Shown: positions 15,707 to 24,710 of the stretch, in pieces
How the letters are laid out: every line of letters begins with the position of its first letter
Numbering within the stretch: position 1 is the stretch's first letter
Source: Nitrospirota bacterium
GTDB lineage: Bacteria; Nitrospirota; Thermodesulfovibrionia; Thermodesulfovibrionales; Dissulfurispiraceae
Length of the DNA: 61,697 nucleotides
Direction of reading: 5' to 3'
Assembly (NCBI GenBank): GCA_021791055.1
Contig: JAJYXI010000016.1
Coordinates: 15,141-76,837 of the forward strand
Notes under the pieces: generated by a model
Databases searched by the model: none
The model's input: only the letters and a program-made list of their open reading frames with translations
What the model was told of the DNA's origin: nothing
Program-made: the position numbers and the translations under genes

Positions 15707-17385
15707 GGCGACACCCTTTCGGGCGGGATGAGCTTCTTCAGATCCTCGACCTCCTTCTTGAGTTCGATCATCTTCAGCTCGCGTCCGACCGTGAGCTTCT
15801 GGAATCGTTCGAGCTCTGCCAGCCTCTCCAGCTCCTTGGTCCGCTGCTCGGCGATCTCGGCCTCGGCCCTCTTCTGAGCCGTGACATCGCGAGCGGCGGC
15901 GAACACGCCGAGCACCTTACCCAGGACGTCCTTGTAGACCGAGGCGTTGTACAGGACGTCGGTCACTTTTCCATTCTGGTGCCTGATCGTCAACGGATAA
16001 TCGGACACGAAGCCCTTTGCAAAGACTTGTTGATATCCTTGACGCGCCTTCTCAGGCTCGGTAAAGTAATTGGAAAAATCACTGCCGATAAGCTCTTCGC
16101 GCGGGACGCCGGTCACTTTGACGGTTGCTTCATTGACATCGGTGATCTTTCCATCAGGGCTGATGGTAACCAGAGGGTCAAGGCTCGCCTCAATGAGACT
16201 GCGGGCATACTGGGAAGCGTAGCGCAGTTGTTCCTCCGCCTGCTTCTTTTCCGAGATGTCATTGCTCATGAGCAGATAGCCGATAGGACGACCCGAAGCA
16301 TCGTTGCGCCGTGTGACGACAACGCTTGCCGCAAAACGTGAACCATCCTTCCGAACTCGCTGGAACTCGCTTTCCGCCAATCCCTTCTCATGGGCGGTCG
16401 TGAGCAATTTTTCGACGGCTCCTGATTCTATATCCTCAGGCGTGTGAAGGATGCTCGAGTCTTTCCCGATAATCTCTTCAGCCGTATAGCCATAATTCCG
16501 CTGCGCCCCCTCGTTCCATGAGAGGATGCGGTGGTTGAGGTCCTTTCCGATGATGGAGTACTTGGTCGAACTCTGTAGAATGTTATCCAGGAAGTTCTTC
16601 GTCTCCGCGAACTCACGCATGACGCGCTTGGATTCGGTGACATCACGTGCCGCAGCAAAGACACCGAGGACATTGCCTGCTACATCCTTGTAAACTGAAG
16701 CATTGTACAGAACGTCGGTCAACTTACCGTCTTTGTGCCGAATCGTCAGCGGGTAGTCCGTGACAAATCCTTTCTGGAACACTTCACGATAACCTTCACG
16801 GGCTTTCTCAGGCTCGGTGAAATAGTTGGAAAAGTCCGTGCCGATGAGCCCTTCACGCGGGACGCCGGTAACTTTGACGGTTGCTTCATTGACATCGGTG
16901 ATCTTCCCTTCCGGGCTGATGGTAACCAGAGGGTCAAGACTTGCCTCGATCAGGCTGCGCGCATACTGGGACGCCTGCTTCTGCACCGTCACATCCCGGG
17001 CTGCTGCAAATACCCCCAGGACGTTCCCCCGCACATCCTTGTAGACCGAGGCATTGTAGAGAACATCGGTCAGCTTCCCATCCCTGTGCCGGATCGTGAG
17101 GGGATAGTCCGTAACAAACCCTTTCGAGAATACCTCCTGATACCCCTCCTGGGCCTTCTCGGGCTCGGTGAAATAATTGGAGAAATCCGTTCCAATGAGC
17201 TCTTCACGAGAAACGCCTGTTACCTTGACAGTGGCTTCATTGACATCGGTGATCTTACCTTCCGGGCTGATCGTGACCAGCGGGTCAAGACTGGCTTCAA
17301 TCAGGCTGCGAGCGTACTGGGACGCCTGCTCATCCTCTCCGGGGCGCCTTGCCTCCGGATTTCCTTGTTTTGTCTTGGCAGCCAT
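15703..17385 (-). CDS. Four-PAS sensor protein without kinase domain
   Basis: 560 residues. PAS domains at about 22-140, 137-255, 262-385 and 392-510, then a coiled coil ending [15 protein letters not shown] 1, 2 and 4 are almost identical (each with [15 protein letters not shown] and [13 protein letters not shown]-like motifs), so they are recent duplications. PAS 3 is different ([18 protein letters not shown]). No histidine kinase, GGDEF or methyl-accepting domain follows. Instead the stop overlaps the start of a kinase gene. ATG 17385 follows GGGAGGAG. Probably the input half of a two-gene sensor; a formerly single kinase split by mutation is also possible. Confidence 0.88.
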   Translation of the reverse strand: MAAKTKQGNPEARRPGEDEQASQYARSLIEASLDPLVTISPEGKITDVNEATVKVTGVSREELIGTDFSNYFTEPEKAQEGYQEVFSKGFVTDYPLTIRHRDGKLTDVLYNASVYKDVRGNVLGVFAAARDVTVQKQASQYARSLIEASLDPLVTISPEGKITDVNEATVKVTGVPREGLIGTDFSNYFTEPEKAREGYREVFQKGFVTDYPLTIRHKDGKLTDVLYNASVYKDVAGNVLGVFAAARDVTESKRVMREFAETKNFLDNILQSSTKYSIIGKDLNHRILSWNEGAQRNYGYTAEEIIGKDSSILHTPEDIESGAVEKLLTTAHEKGLAESEFQRVRKDGSRFAASVVVTRRNDASGRPIGYLLMSNDISEKKQAEEQLRYASQYARSLIEASLDPLVTISPDGKITDVNEATVKVTGVPREELIGSDFSNYFTEPEKARQGYQQVFAKGFVSDYPLTIRHQNGKVTDVLYNASVYKDVLGKVLGVFAAARDVTAQKRAEAEIAEQRTKELERLAELERFQKLTVGRELKMIELKKEVEDLKKLIPPERVSP

Positions 17386-17419
17386 CTTTTTGCTCCTCCC
17401 TTTCTTTAGGAATTAGGTT

Positions 17420-17782
17420 TTAGGTAATAGGTTTTAGGTTTTTAATTAGAGCATTTAACATTTTCATTACTTCCTCCAGTAGTTCGCTCGGTTCATTGAA
17501 ATCTATATTCCTGCCGAAACATAATTGCTTGGCAATCTCTATCTGCGTCTCTAACTCTGCCCCTGAGCCATAGGCATTTAAAAGAAAATGTCGATAATCT
17601 TTCCTCGTCCCTCGCATCTTACCCTCAGCAATATTTGATGGTATTGAAACTGCAGCCCTACGCATTTGCGATGTCAATCCATATATTTCAGATTTTGGAA
17701 AATTCTCAGTTAGTTTATAGATAGCCGTCACAAGTTCCATTGCCCTCTGCCAAACAATCAAATCCTTATACGATGTAATCAT
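17420..17782 (-). CDS. Four-helix bundle protein (23S rRNA intervening-sequence type)
   Basis: 120 residues of the S23/four-helix bundle family: SYKDLIVWQRAMELVTAIY, FPKSEIYGLTSQMRRAAVSI, PSNIAEGKMRGTRKDYRHFL and GSGAELETQIEIAKQL. Such proteins are often encoded in rRNA intervening sequences but also free-standing, as here. The function is unknown. It sits between two kinase genes and is flanked by low-complexity CCTAT/TAGGTTTTAGGT repeats. A 5' fragment of the same gene lies at 14584-14697. Confidence 0.88.
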   Translation of the reverse strand: MITSYKDLIVWQRAMELVTAIYKLTENFPKSEIYGLTSQMRRAAVSIPSNIAEGKMRGTRKDYRHFLLNAYGSGAELETQIEIAKQLCFGRNIDFNEPSELLEEVMKMLNALIKNLKPIT

Positions 17783-17798
17783 TTTCTCTATCCTAACT

Positions 17799-17843
17799 CT
17801 CTATCACCTATCACCTATCACCTAATTACCTATAACCTAATCA
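17799..17843. repeat. Low-complexity CTATCACCTATCACC repeat
   Basis: Degenerate 7-base units (CTATCAC, CTATAAC, CTAATTAC) between the four-helix bundle gene and the kinase 3' end. A shorter version lies at 14714-14731 at the end of the paralogous kinase, and a related TAGGTTTTAGGTAATAGG tract lies at 17408-17445. Confidence 0.7.
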
Positions 17844-19352
17844 CCTTGGTAGCGTAAAATAAAAAGTCGCTCCCTTTTCCACCTCTCCCTCTGCCCATAC
17901 CCTTCCGCCGTGACGATGGATGATGTGCTGCACAGTGGTGAGGCCGATGCCTGTTCCAGGGAACTCAGCAGGTGTATGAAGGCGCTGGAAAGGGACAAAG
18001 AGCTTATTCACATATGCCATGTCAAAACCTGCGCCATCGTCGCGGATAAAATAGACTGTCCTGCCGTTCTGGTCCGCGGCGTCAAACTCTATTTTTGCCC
18101 GTGGATTTCTGCATGTAAACTTCCATGCATTCCCAAGCAGGTTTTCCATCATTATCTTGAGAAGCCTCCTGTCTCCGTTTACGAGCATCCCCTCTTCAAT
18201 AACAAACTCCACAATACGCTCCGATTCTCTCTGCTGAAGCCCTGATGCAATCTCCTTTGCAATCTCACTCAGATCAACCATCTCATGCTCCATCTCGCCG
18301 CGGGTGATCCTTGAAAGCATCAACAGATCATCGATGAGATGTCCCATGTGCTGGCTTGCTGAACGCACACGGCTGAGGTAGTCCCTGCCCTGTTCATCAA
18401 GCCTTTCGGTATAGTCTTCAAGCAGCGCCTGGCTGAAGCCGTCTATGCTTCTCAAAGGAGCGCGCAGGTCGTGTGAGACAGAGTAAGAAAAGGCTTCCAG
18501 TTCCTTGTTTGCAGCCTCAAGCTGAGCGGTGCGTTCAATGACTCGCTGCTCAAGCTCTTCGTTTAGTTTTTTAATCTCCTCCTCCGCACGTTTGCGTTCG
18601 GTAATCTCTTTTTCCAACGCCATAAAGGATTTTCTTAACTGATCGGCCATCTGGTCAAAGGCCCTTGAAAGCTGGCCGATTTCATCCTTTGCGACTGTAC
18701 CAACTTTGTAATTTAGGTTGCCGTCTCCTATTATCTCGGTTCCCTCGTGGAGCCTCGTGATGGGCTTTACGACACTCCTGCTGATCACAAATGATGTCGC
18801 TGCCACCACAGCACCTATGGCTACGATGAAGAATATGAGGAGCAGGCCAGTCCTCTGTCGCGCCACATCTATCTCCGCATGGCTCGCTTCAGCCAATTGA
18901 AAGGCGCCGGAAACCATTGCCTGCGACTTTACCAGCATCTGACCTATCAGTCTGTCTTCAAACTCCTTCGAAATCTCTTTTCTGTTGCTTTTATGTTTTT
19001 CATGTGTTGCGACCAGCCGGGAAAAGAAGGTTTTGATGCTTTCATGATCCTGACTTATCCTCTCCCACATAACCTGCCACTCCGGTCTTTTGAATTTCAT
19101 TTTTGTTAAGATCTCTGACAGGGAGTCGTGTCTTAACTGCCACTGCGCCTGCATCCGCTCTTCATTATTGAGCAGATATTCATAGGTTATGATATTAAGC
19201 TCAAACACCCCTTTGACTACCTTATCGGCCATTTTGTTTCTCTCAATCGCCTTATCCACTTCCTGAGAAATTAGAAAGAGGGCAAAACCTGCTGCAAGGG
19301 CGGTGCATATAGAGGAGATTGTGCTGATCCGTAATTTGCTTTTAATCTTCAT
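17841..19352 (-). CDS. Membrane sensor histidine kinase with HAMP domain
   Basis: 503 residues. Transmembrane segment at about 12-30, a helical periplasmic region to about 170, second transmembrane segment (LLLIFFIVAIGAVVAATSFV), HAMP (ISRSVVKPITRLHEGTEIIG), coiled coil, HisKA ([18 protein letters not shown]) and HATPase ([27 protein letters not shown]). It starts only six bases after the periplasmic binding protein gene, so the binding protein may be its ligand receptor. The kinase part is a close paralogue of the 14726-15706 kinase. No receiver is encoded next to it in its own transcription unit. Confidence 0.92.
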   Translation of the reverse strand: MKIKSKLRISTISSICTALAAGFALFLISQEVDKAIERNKMADKVVKGVFELNIITYEYLLNNEERMQAQWQLRHDSLSEILTKMKFKRPEWQVMWERISQDHESIKTFFSRLVATHEKHKSNRKEISKEFEDRLIGQMLVKSQAMVSGAFQLAEASHAEIDVARQRTGLLLIFFIVAIGAVVAATSFVISRSVVKPITRLHEGTEIIGDGNLNYKVGTVAKDEIGQLSRAFDQMADQLRKSFMALEKEITERKRAEEEIKKLNEELEQRVIERTAQLEAANKELEAFSYSVSHDLRAPLRSIDGFSQALLEDYTERLDEQGRDYLSRVRSASQHMGHLIDDLLMLSRITRGEMEHEMVDLSEIAKEIASGLQQRESERIVEFVIEEGMLVNGDRRLLKIMMENLLGNAWKFTCRNPRAKIEFDAADQNGRTVYFIRDDGAGFDMAYVNKLFVPFQRLHTPAEFPGTGIGLTTVQHIIHRHGGRVWAEGEVEKGATFYFTLPR

Positions 19353-19358
19353 AATCCA

Positions 19359-20384
19359 TCACCTGATAATTGTAACCGCTTCAGGTTTTACTGCCTTGAG
19401 CCCGTCCTGATAAATGAAATTGAGATAGTTCGGAACTTCTGTTTTATCGGTTAATTTATTTTTAATCGCCCAGCGCGCCTGGTCCTCCATGGTAACCAAA
19501 AGCGACTGCTCTAAAGAGACTCTCAGGTTGAATTCCGGCCAAATGGCTGCCAGCTCAGATTCACTAATGCCCAGTTTCCGGGAGACGATTTTAATCGCCT
19601 CGGCCGGCTGATTCTTCACAAACCTTTCTGCCTTTATCAATGCCCGCAATATTCGCTCAATAGCTCCCGGCTTATCTTTAATAAATTTATTTAACACCAC
19701 CAGATTGCTTGTCTTAAGAGACATACCTGGTTCGGCGAAGACAACTGCATTATCTTCCAATAATCTCATGGACTGTTGGACATACGGCTCTCTGATGGAT
19801 AAGGCGTCGATCTCTCCACCAGCCAGGGCCGGCGGTATCTCCTCTATCTTTTTGAAAGAGAGTTCTACATCTTTTTCAGACAAGCCATTTTTTAACAAAA
19901 ACATATGCAAGAAGAAATGCATGGATGTGCCTTTGGGAGCGCCTATGCGTTTGCCTTTTAAATCTTTGGGTTGTTTTATTCCTCTGTCTCTGCGGCCGAC
20001 AATTCTTGAATCGTTACCCGAAGAGTTGTGCGAAGCTATGATACTAAAATCCTTTCTCTCAAAACTCTTAAAGACAATCGGCATAGTCGAAACAGTTGCC
20101 ACATCCACATCTTTGGCTAAGAGACCTTCTAAAGCGCGCTTGCCGGTGCCGGTGGCATATTCATCCTTCGCTATCACATCAAGACCCTCTTGAGAAAATA
20201 ATCCCAGTTCTGCGGCAATTATCAGAAGTGAATTCATCGGTTGCCGAGGAATGGCAATCCTTACCGTTTCTCTTGGACCCTTAAATTCCTCCGGTTGCGG
20301 TTTTTTCTGGCTGAGCCGGATAATACCTGCGATGCCGACAATAATCACGAACAATACGATTATGTTCACTTTTTTTATTTTCAT
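19359..20384 (-). CDS. NMT1/SsuA-like substrate-binding protein
   Basis: 341 residues. N-terminal hydrophobic segment (VNIIVLFVIIVGIAGIIRL, residues 5-23) serves as signal or anchor with no lipobox cysteine. The rest is a type II periplasmic binding fold of the SsuA/TauA/NMT1 group: RIAIPRQPMNSLLIIAAELG, DVATVSTMPIVFKSF, LKGKRIGAPKGTSMHFFL, SIREPYVQQSMRLL. No ABC permease or ATPase genes adjoin it. The downstream gene, six bases away, is a membrane histidine kinase, so sensing rather than transport is the better guess. Ligand unknown; sulfonates, nitrate and pyrimidines are family examples. Confidence 0.85.
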   Translation of the reverse strand: MKIKKVNIIVLFVIIVGIAGIIRLSQKKPQPEEFKGPRETVRIAIPRQPMNSLLIIAAELGLFSQEGLDVIAKDEYATGTGKRALEGLLAKDVDVATVSTMPIVFKSFERKDFSIIASHNSSGNDSRIVGRRDRGIKQPKDLKGKRIGAPKGTSMHFFLHMFLLKNGLSEKDVELSFKKIEEIPPALAGGEIDALSIREPYVQQSMRLLEDNAVVFAEPGMSLKTSNLVVLNKFIKDKPGAIERILRALIKAERFVKNQPAEAIKIVSRKLGISESELAAIWPEFNLRVSLEQSLLVTMEDQARWAIKNKLTDKTEVPNYLNFIYQDGLKAVKPEAVTIIR

Positions 20385-20470
20385 ATCTTTGTAGTCCTAA
20401 TATAATTTTAAGTTATTCTGGATAAAACACCTATTAAAATTTATCTGCTACCTCTGTTAAGCGATTGTTT

Positions 20471-23158
20471 TTATTCCTTTCCCAATGCCTCCTTTACCCT
20501 CGCAATGAATCTTTCCCTTGCGACTTCGCCTTTTTCTTCAAGGTATAAAACCCTGCCCTTCAGTCTGTTTTTATCTTCCTGAGACAGGTCCATTGCTGTA
20601 AGGATGACAATCGGAATTGATGCTGTCTTATCTTCGGAGCGCAGTGCATCTACCACATCAAACCCGCTTATCTCAGGCATCATCAGATCAAGGACTATCA
20701 AGTCAGGCAACTCTTTTTTTGACATTTCAATGCCCTCTTTGCCGTTTGCTGCCTTCAATACCGTGTATCCCTCAGACCTTAATAAATTGTCCATTGCTGC
20801 AATGGCCTTTGGGTCATCGTCCACTATGAGTACGCGATTGCCCTGCACAGCCAACCCCTTTTGCCTCTCAGGGGTAGGGCTTTGCTCTGATTTTAAAATT
20901 GGTTTAACAGGTATTGTGAAAGTAAATTTACTTCCTTTACCGAATTCGCTTTCAACCCATATCTTACCGCCGTGAAGCTCTACCAGCCTTTCTGTCAATG
21001 CCAGCCCAAGCCCGGTTCCCTCATATTGTTTGGTATATGGCGATTCTATCTGCGAAAATTCCTTAAAGAGCTTTTGTATATTTTCTGGGGCAATGCCTAT
21101 GCCTGTATCAGTGACGGAGATTTCGATGAAATCGGGGGGAACTTTCCGCACCTGCACGATTACGCTGCCTCCATCCGGCGTGAACTTCACTGCATTGCTT
21201 AATAAATTGAACATTATCTGCTTGAGCTTCCTCTCATCTGCTTCAATCGTCATATCTGCGTCAGGCTCTATCTCGATGCCCAGTTTTATGTCATGTTTCA
21301 TCGCCTTTTCCTTCAGCATTGCCATTGATGCATTTAAAATATCCGCTAATGGAAATCCGCACAGTTCAAGCTCCATCTTCCCGGATTCCACCTTTGAGAG
21401 GTCGAGTATGTCATTTATCAGATTCAGCAGGTGTTTGCCGCTGCCGTAAACATCCCTTACATACTCATGCTGTTTTTCATTAAGCTCTCCGTACAATTCA
21501 TCCTGAAGTATTTCCGAAAATCCTATTATGGAGTTGAGGGGTGTCCTTAATTCATGGCTCATATTTGCAAGAAAGTCGGACTTTGCCTTTGAAGCCTCGG
21601 CAAGCTTAAAATTGGCCTCGGAAAGCTCCTTCTGCTGAACTTGAAGTTCCTCATTCATTGTCTGGAGCTCTTCATTCATCACCTGAAGTTCTTCGTTGGA
21701 ACGAGAGAGTTCCTCTGAAAGGGCCTTCCGGACAAGGTGGCTTTTGATATTTTGCAAGCCTATGGCTAACTGAGAGGCTATCCGTTCAAGGTTTTCAATA
21801 TCACTTTTTTCAAAGCCCTTTAAACTTGCAAGTTCAATAACCCCCATCGGCTCATCTTTATAAATTAGAGGGATGGCAATAATATCCTTAGGCAGAAGTG
21901 TTCCCATGCCTGTATCTATTTTGAGGTATGTATCCGGAGGAATGTCTTTCAGGCCGAGCATTTTCTTCTGTATAATGCATTCGGAAGCTGGTCCGCTGAC
22001 AATCGGAGGCGACTTAACCGCAAAGGCAGCACACGGCATGGGTCTTCCTTCTTCGAGGATATAAAATATTCCTGCATCCATGTATGCATGTTCGCTCAGT
22101 TTCCTGAGGGCAGCATTGCATAATTCCGCAATATCCGAAAACTGGGTATTAAGGATGGAAAGGAATTCCGTATATACCTTCTCCAAGGACTCCCTCTCTT
22201 TAAGTTCCTCTGTAAGGCATTGCAAAGAAATGAGAAGTTCCGCACCTCTATAGGCAAAGAATCCTCCGAGAAAGAGCATCAGACCGGTAATGGCAATGAG
22301 ATAGAAGGTTATCTTTTTTACCGGAGCAAGGACGATATTCTCGGGCTTTTCCACAACCACGCCCCAGCCAAATTCTGTAACTGGATGATATGCCGAGATT
22401 ACAGGTTCGTTGCTCTGCGGGTCTTGCATTTTTTCAACTCCCTCCATTCCTTTCACCGCTTTTTGAACAGCCGGGATATTTGAGAAATTTATAATCCTGT
22501 CCACGGTATGTTGCGAGTGATAGATGAGATTGCCCTTTTTGTCCACTACATATATCCTGCCTTTCCAGTCACCTATCTTGCCCAGAGTGTAGTTTATATA
22601 ATCATCTTTAGGCTGCAATACGAGTATTCCGGCTATGCGTCCCTCCGCCTTCACCGGCACGGCTATGGCAAACAGGTATCTCTGAGGAGCTGCCATTCTC
22701 ATATAAAATTCCGAGACATACGGCTGCCAGTTTTTTGATACCCCTTTATACCAGTCTCTGTACGAAAAATCCTTTCCTATGGTATCCGGCGTCTCCGGAT
22801 AGTTGGCAAGCTGAACACCTTTGGGATCGGTTATGAATGCACGATCTATTGTATGGGAATTATCTATGAGAATCTTGAGATGCCTGTCCATCTCCCTTTT
22901 GTCCCCTTTTCCCAGCGCCTTTAACAGCAACGGTCTTGTCGCGTAAGACCTGCACAGCTCTATATCGCTTTTCAGTCTCTCTTCTAAGGTGCGGGCAGAC
23001 GCGGCAACAAGCCTATGGTTTTCCTTTATTATTCTTTGTTCGAGGGCGGATGTAAGCTCAAAATGAACGAATGCAGCAAGACTTATAAGTGGTATGGCAA
23101 CAATAAGAAGTCCAGCAAAGATTACCCTCCATCTCTTCTCTAAAAGCCACATCTTCAA
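20471..23158 (-). CDS. Hybrid sensor histidine kinase with dCache, GAF and receiver
   Basis: 895 residues. Transmembrane helix (13-30), periplasmic dCache domain (about 35-285; [40 protein letters not shown]), second helix (about 286-305), GAF (about 325-475), coiled coil with repeated EELQxMNEEL, HisKA ([18 protein letters not shown]), HATPase and C-terminal receiver ([15 protein letters not shown]). The start may be TTG 23158 (AGGAGG five bases upstream) or ATG 23152. The kinase core DNA matches the hybrid kinase at 11554-14097 almost base for base, while the sensor and receiver parts differ. Confidence 0.93.
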   Translation of the reverse strand: MKMWLLEKRWRVIFAGLLIVAIPLISLAAFVHFELTSALEQRIIKENHRLVAASARTLEERLKSDIELCRSYATRPLLLKALGKGDKREMDRHLKILIDNSHTIDRAFITDPKGVQLANYPETPDTIGKDFSYRDWYKGVSKNWQPYVSEFYMRMAAPQRYLFAIAVPVKAEGRIAGILVLQPKDDYINYTLGKIGDWKGRIYVVDKKGNLIYHSQHTVDRIINFSNIPAVQKAVKGMEGVEKMQDPQSNEPVISAYHPVTEFGWGVVVEKPENIVLAPVKKITFYLIAITGLMLFLGGFFAYRGAELLISLQCLTEELKERESLEKVYTEFLSILNTQFSDIAELCNAALRKLSEHAYMDAGIFYILEEGRPMPCAAFAVKSPPIVSGPASECIIQKKMLGLKDIPPDTYLKIDTGMGTLLPKDIIAIPLIYKDEPMGVIELASLKGFEKSDIENLERIASQLAIGLQNIKSHLVRKALSEELSRSNEELQVMNEELQTMNEELQVQQKELSEANFKLAEASKAKSDFLANMSHELRTPLNSIIGFSEILQDELYGELNEKQHEYVRDVYGSGKHLLNLINDILDLSKVESGKMELELCGFPLADILNASMAMLKEKAMKHDIKLGIEIEPDADMTIEADERKLKQIMFNLLSNAVKFTPDGGSVIVQVRKVPPDFIEISVTDTGIGIAPENIQKLFKEFSQIESPYTKQYEGTGLGLALTERLVELHGGKIWVESEFGKGSKFTFTIPVKPILKSEQSPTPERQKGLAVQGNRVLIVDDDPKAIAAMDNLLRSEGYTVLKAANGKEGIEMSKKELPDLIVLDLMMPEISGFDVVDALRSEDKTASIPIVILTAMDLSQEDKNRLKGRVLYLEEKGEVARERFIARVKEALGKE

Positions 23159-23245
23159 TTTAGCCTCCTGAATTAATTATTTCAGCACCCAAGTGAAGTT
23201 TCTTTTGTTTTTTTATTAAACTTTTTTATTAAACTTTTTTTGCTT

Positions 23246-24088
23246 TCAATGTCTTTTTTTGAAGGCCTTTGTATACGGCATAACCTCATAAAAATTATCC
23301 AGTTGATGGGGTATTGTCTCTGACTCGCCGAGGACGAGATATCCATCCTTCAAAATGGAACCTGACAGACTTCCCATTACCCTCTCCTGCGTATCCCGTT
23401 CAAAATATATGAGGACATTCCTGCAAAGGATAAGGTGATAATCAGAAAATATTCCCTCTTTTGGCAGCTTGCAGGTTGTAACATCATGATAGGCAAAAGT
23501 CACCATAGACCTTATTTCATTTTTAAGCCTGTAAAAATCGTGTTCAACCGTAAAATACTTATCAAGGCATCCTTTTTTAACCTCTACGAGTGATTCAGTG
23601 GTATATACAGCCCTCCTTGCATCTTCAACAGTCTCCCTGTCAATATCTGTGGCAAGAATGAAAGTTTGAGGGAATATCTTCTCCTTACCCATGACCTCCT
23701 TGAGAAGGATAGCCACCGAATATGCCTCCTCTCCCCTTGCGCAGCCAGCACACCATATCCTCAGCGCATCTCCTCTGTGGGTGTCAATAAGCTCAGGAAG
23801 GATAAAACTTTTCATAACTTCAAAAACAAAAGGGTTCCTGAAAAAATGGCTTACCTTTATGGTAAGGGTATCAATAAGGGCATCAATTTCTTTTGGGTTT
23901 TCTTCGATGTATTGGAGGTAAGAGGCATAATCAGGCATTCCTGTGGCAGAAAGTCTGAGATGAAGCCGCCTCTTTATGGTGCCCGGCCTGTAAGCATTAA
24001 AGTCTATTGCCCTCAGTTTCCTGACATACTCAAGGAGGGTGTGGAGGTTGTCGGCCTTTGTGTCAATGTCCAGGCCCTGCGCAATCAT
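23246..24088 (-). CDS. cheR: CheR-type chemoreceptor methyltransferase
   Basis: 280 residues. N-terminal CheR helical domain (about 15-80: FNAYRPGTIKRRLHLRL) and SAM-binding C-terminal domain with IWCAGCARGEEAYSVAILL, ILATDIDRETVEDARR and LILCRNVLIYFERDTQERV. This matches glutamate methyltransferases of chemoreceptors and their relatives in alternative signalling systems. It is 11 bases downstream of a receiver gene. No methyl-accepting protein or CheB is encoded nearby, so the target is elsewhere or this is a non-chemotaxis module. The 87-base gap downstream holds two TTTTTTATTAAAC repeats. Confidence 0.9.
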   Translation of the reverse strand: MIAQGLDIDTKADNLHTLLEYVRKLRAIDFNAYRPGTIKRRLHLRLSATGMPDYASYLQYIEENPKEIDALIDTLTIKVSHFFRNPFVFEVMKSFILPELIDTHRGDALRIWCAGCARGEEAYSVAILLKEVMGKEKIFPQTFILATDIDRETVEDARRAVYTTESLVEVKKGCLDKYFTVEHDFYRLKNEIRSMVTFAYHDVTTCKLPKEGIFSDYHLILCRNVLIYFERDTQERVMGSLSGSILKDGYLVLGESETIPHQLDNFYEVMPYTKAFKKRH

Positions 24089-24099
24089 AGTGTTCTCCG

Positions 24100-24468
24100 T
24101 CAGAACAAGAGCCCTTGTATTATCCGTGGCAGTTCCCTGGTGTCAACCGGCTTTGCTATATAATCATCAGCCCCTGCCTGTATAATTTTTTCTTTATCTC
24201 CCTTCATTGCAAAGGATGTTACAGCAATAATCTTTATGTGCTTTGTATCAGGGTCATTTTTTAACATCCTTATTGCATCAAATCCGTCCATGACAGGCAT
24301 CTGCATGTCCATAAGTATGAGGTCAGGGATATGCTCCTTTGCCATTCTTAATCCTTTCTCGCCGTCCCTCGCCTCTATAACCTCATAGCCGTAATAGCTC
24401 AGAACATCCCTCACCAGTAGCCTGTTCTTATCATTATCTTCCACTATAAGAATTCTTTTCCTGTCCAT
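24100..24468 (-). CDS. Single-domain response regulator (CheY-like)
   Basis: 122 residues, one receiver: IVEDNDKNRLLVRDVL acidic pair, phospho-acceptor in LILMDMQMPVMDGFDAI, Thr/Ser in VTSFAMKGD and KPVDTRELP. There is no output domain. It is the first gene of a two-gene unit with CheR. It resembles the receiver of hybrid-kinase phosphorelays (DivK-like) more than flagellar CheY. A large palindrome lies about 145 bases upstream. Confidence 0.9.
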   Translation of the reverse strand: MDRKRILIVEDNDKNRLLVRDVLSYYGYEVIEARDGEKGLRMAKEHIPDLILMDMQMPVMDGFDAIRMLKNDPDTKHIKIIAVTSFAMKGDKEKIIQAGADDYIAKPVDTRELPRIIQGLLF

Positions 24469-24610
24469 ACCTTGTTATTAGAATCGCTAATAGATAAAAG
24501 TTTAACCTAATATGTTAAGCAACCCTTATGCCAAGCAGAAAACCAAAAAATAATCAATTGATTTATATGACTTTCCTTATTTTGGGATTTGGTTATAGAC
24601 CAATATATTA

Positions 24611-24644
24611 TGGAATTCATTCCATAACTATGGAAAGAATTCCA
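24611..24644. promoter_or_regulatory. Long palindrome between hppA and the receiver gene
   Basis: TGGAATTCATTCCATA (24611-24626) and TATGGAAAGAATTCCA (24629-24644) pair with one mismatch around a two-base centre. It is internally repetitive (GGAAT/ATTCC boxes) and lies in AT-rich DNA upstream of the receiver-cheR unit, so an operator for a dimeric or tetrameric regulator is plausible. Confidence 0.5.
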
Positions 24645-24667
24645 TATAATTATCTTAAGCAAATAAA

Positions 24668-24697
24668 AAAGGCCGACAGATAAATCTGTCGGCCTTT
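24668..24697 (-). terminator. Rho-independent terminator after hppA
   Basis: AAAGGCCGACAGA and TCTGTCGGCCTTT form a perfect 13-bp stem with a TAAA loop. On the minus strand it is followed by more T, and it lies 13 bases after the hppA stop. Confidence 0.93.
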
Positions 24698-24710
24698 GAA
24701 TAGCTTAAAA

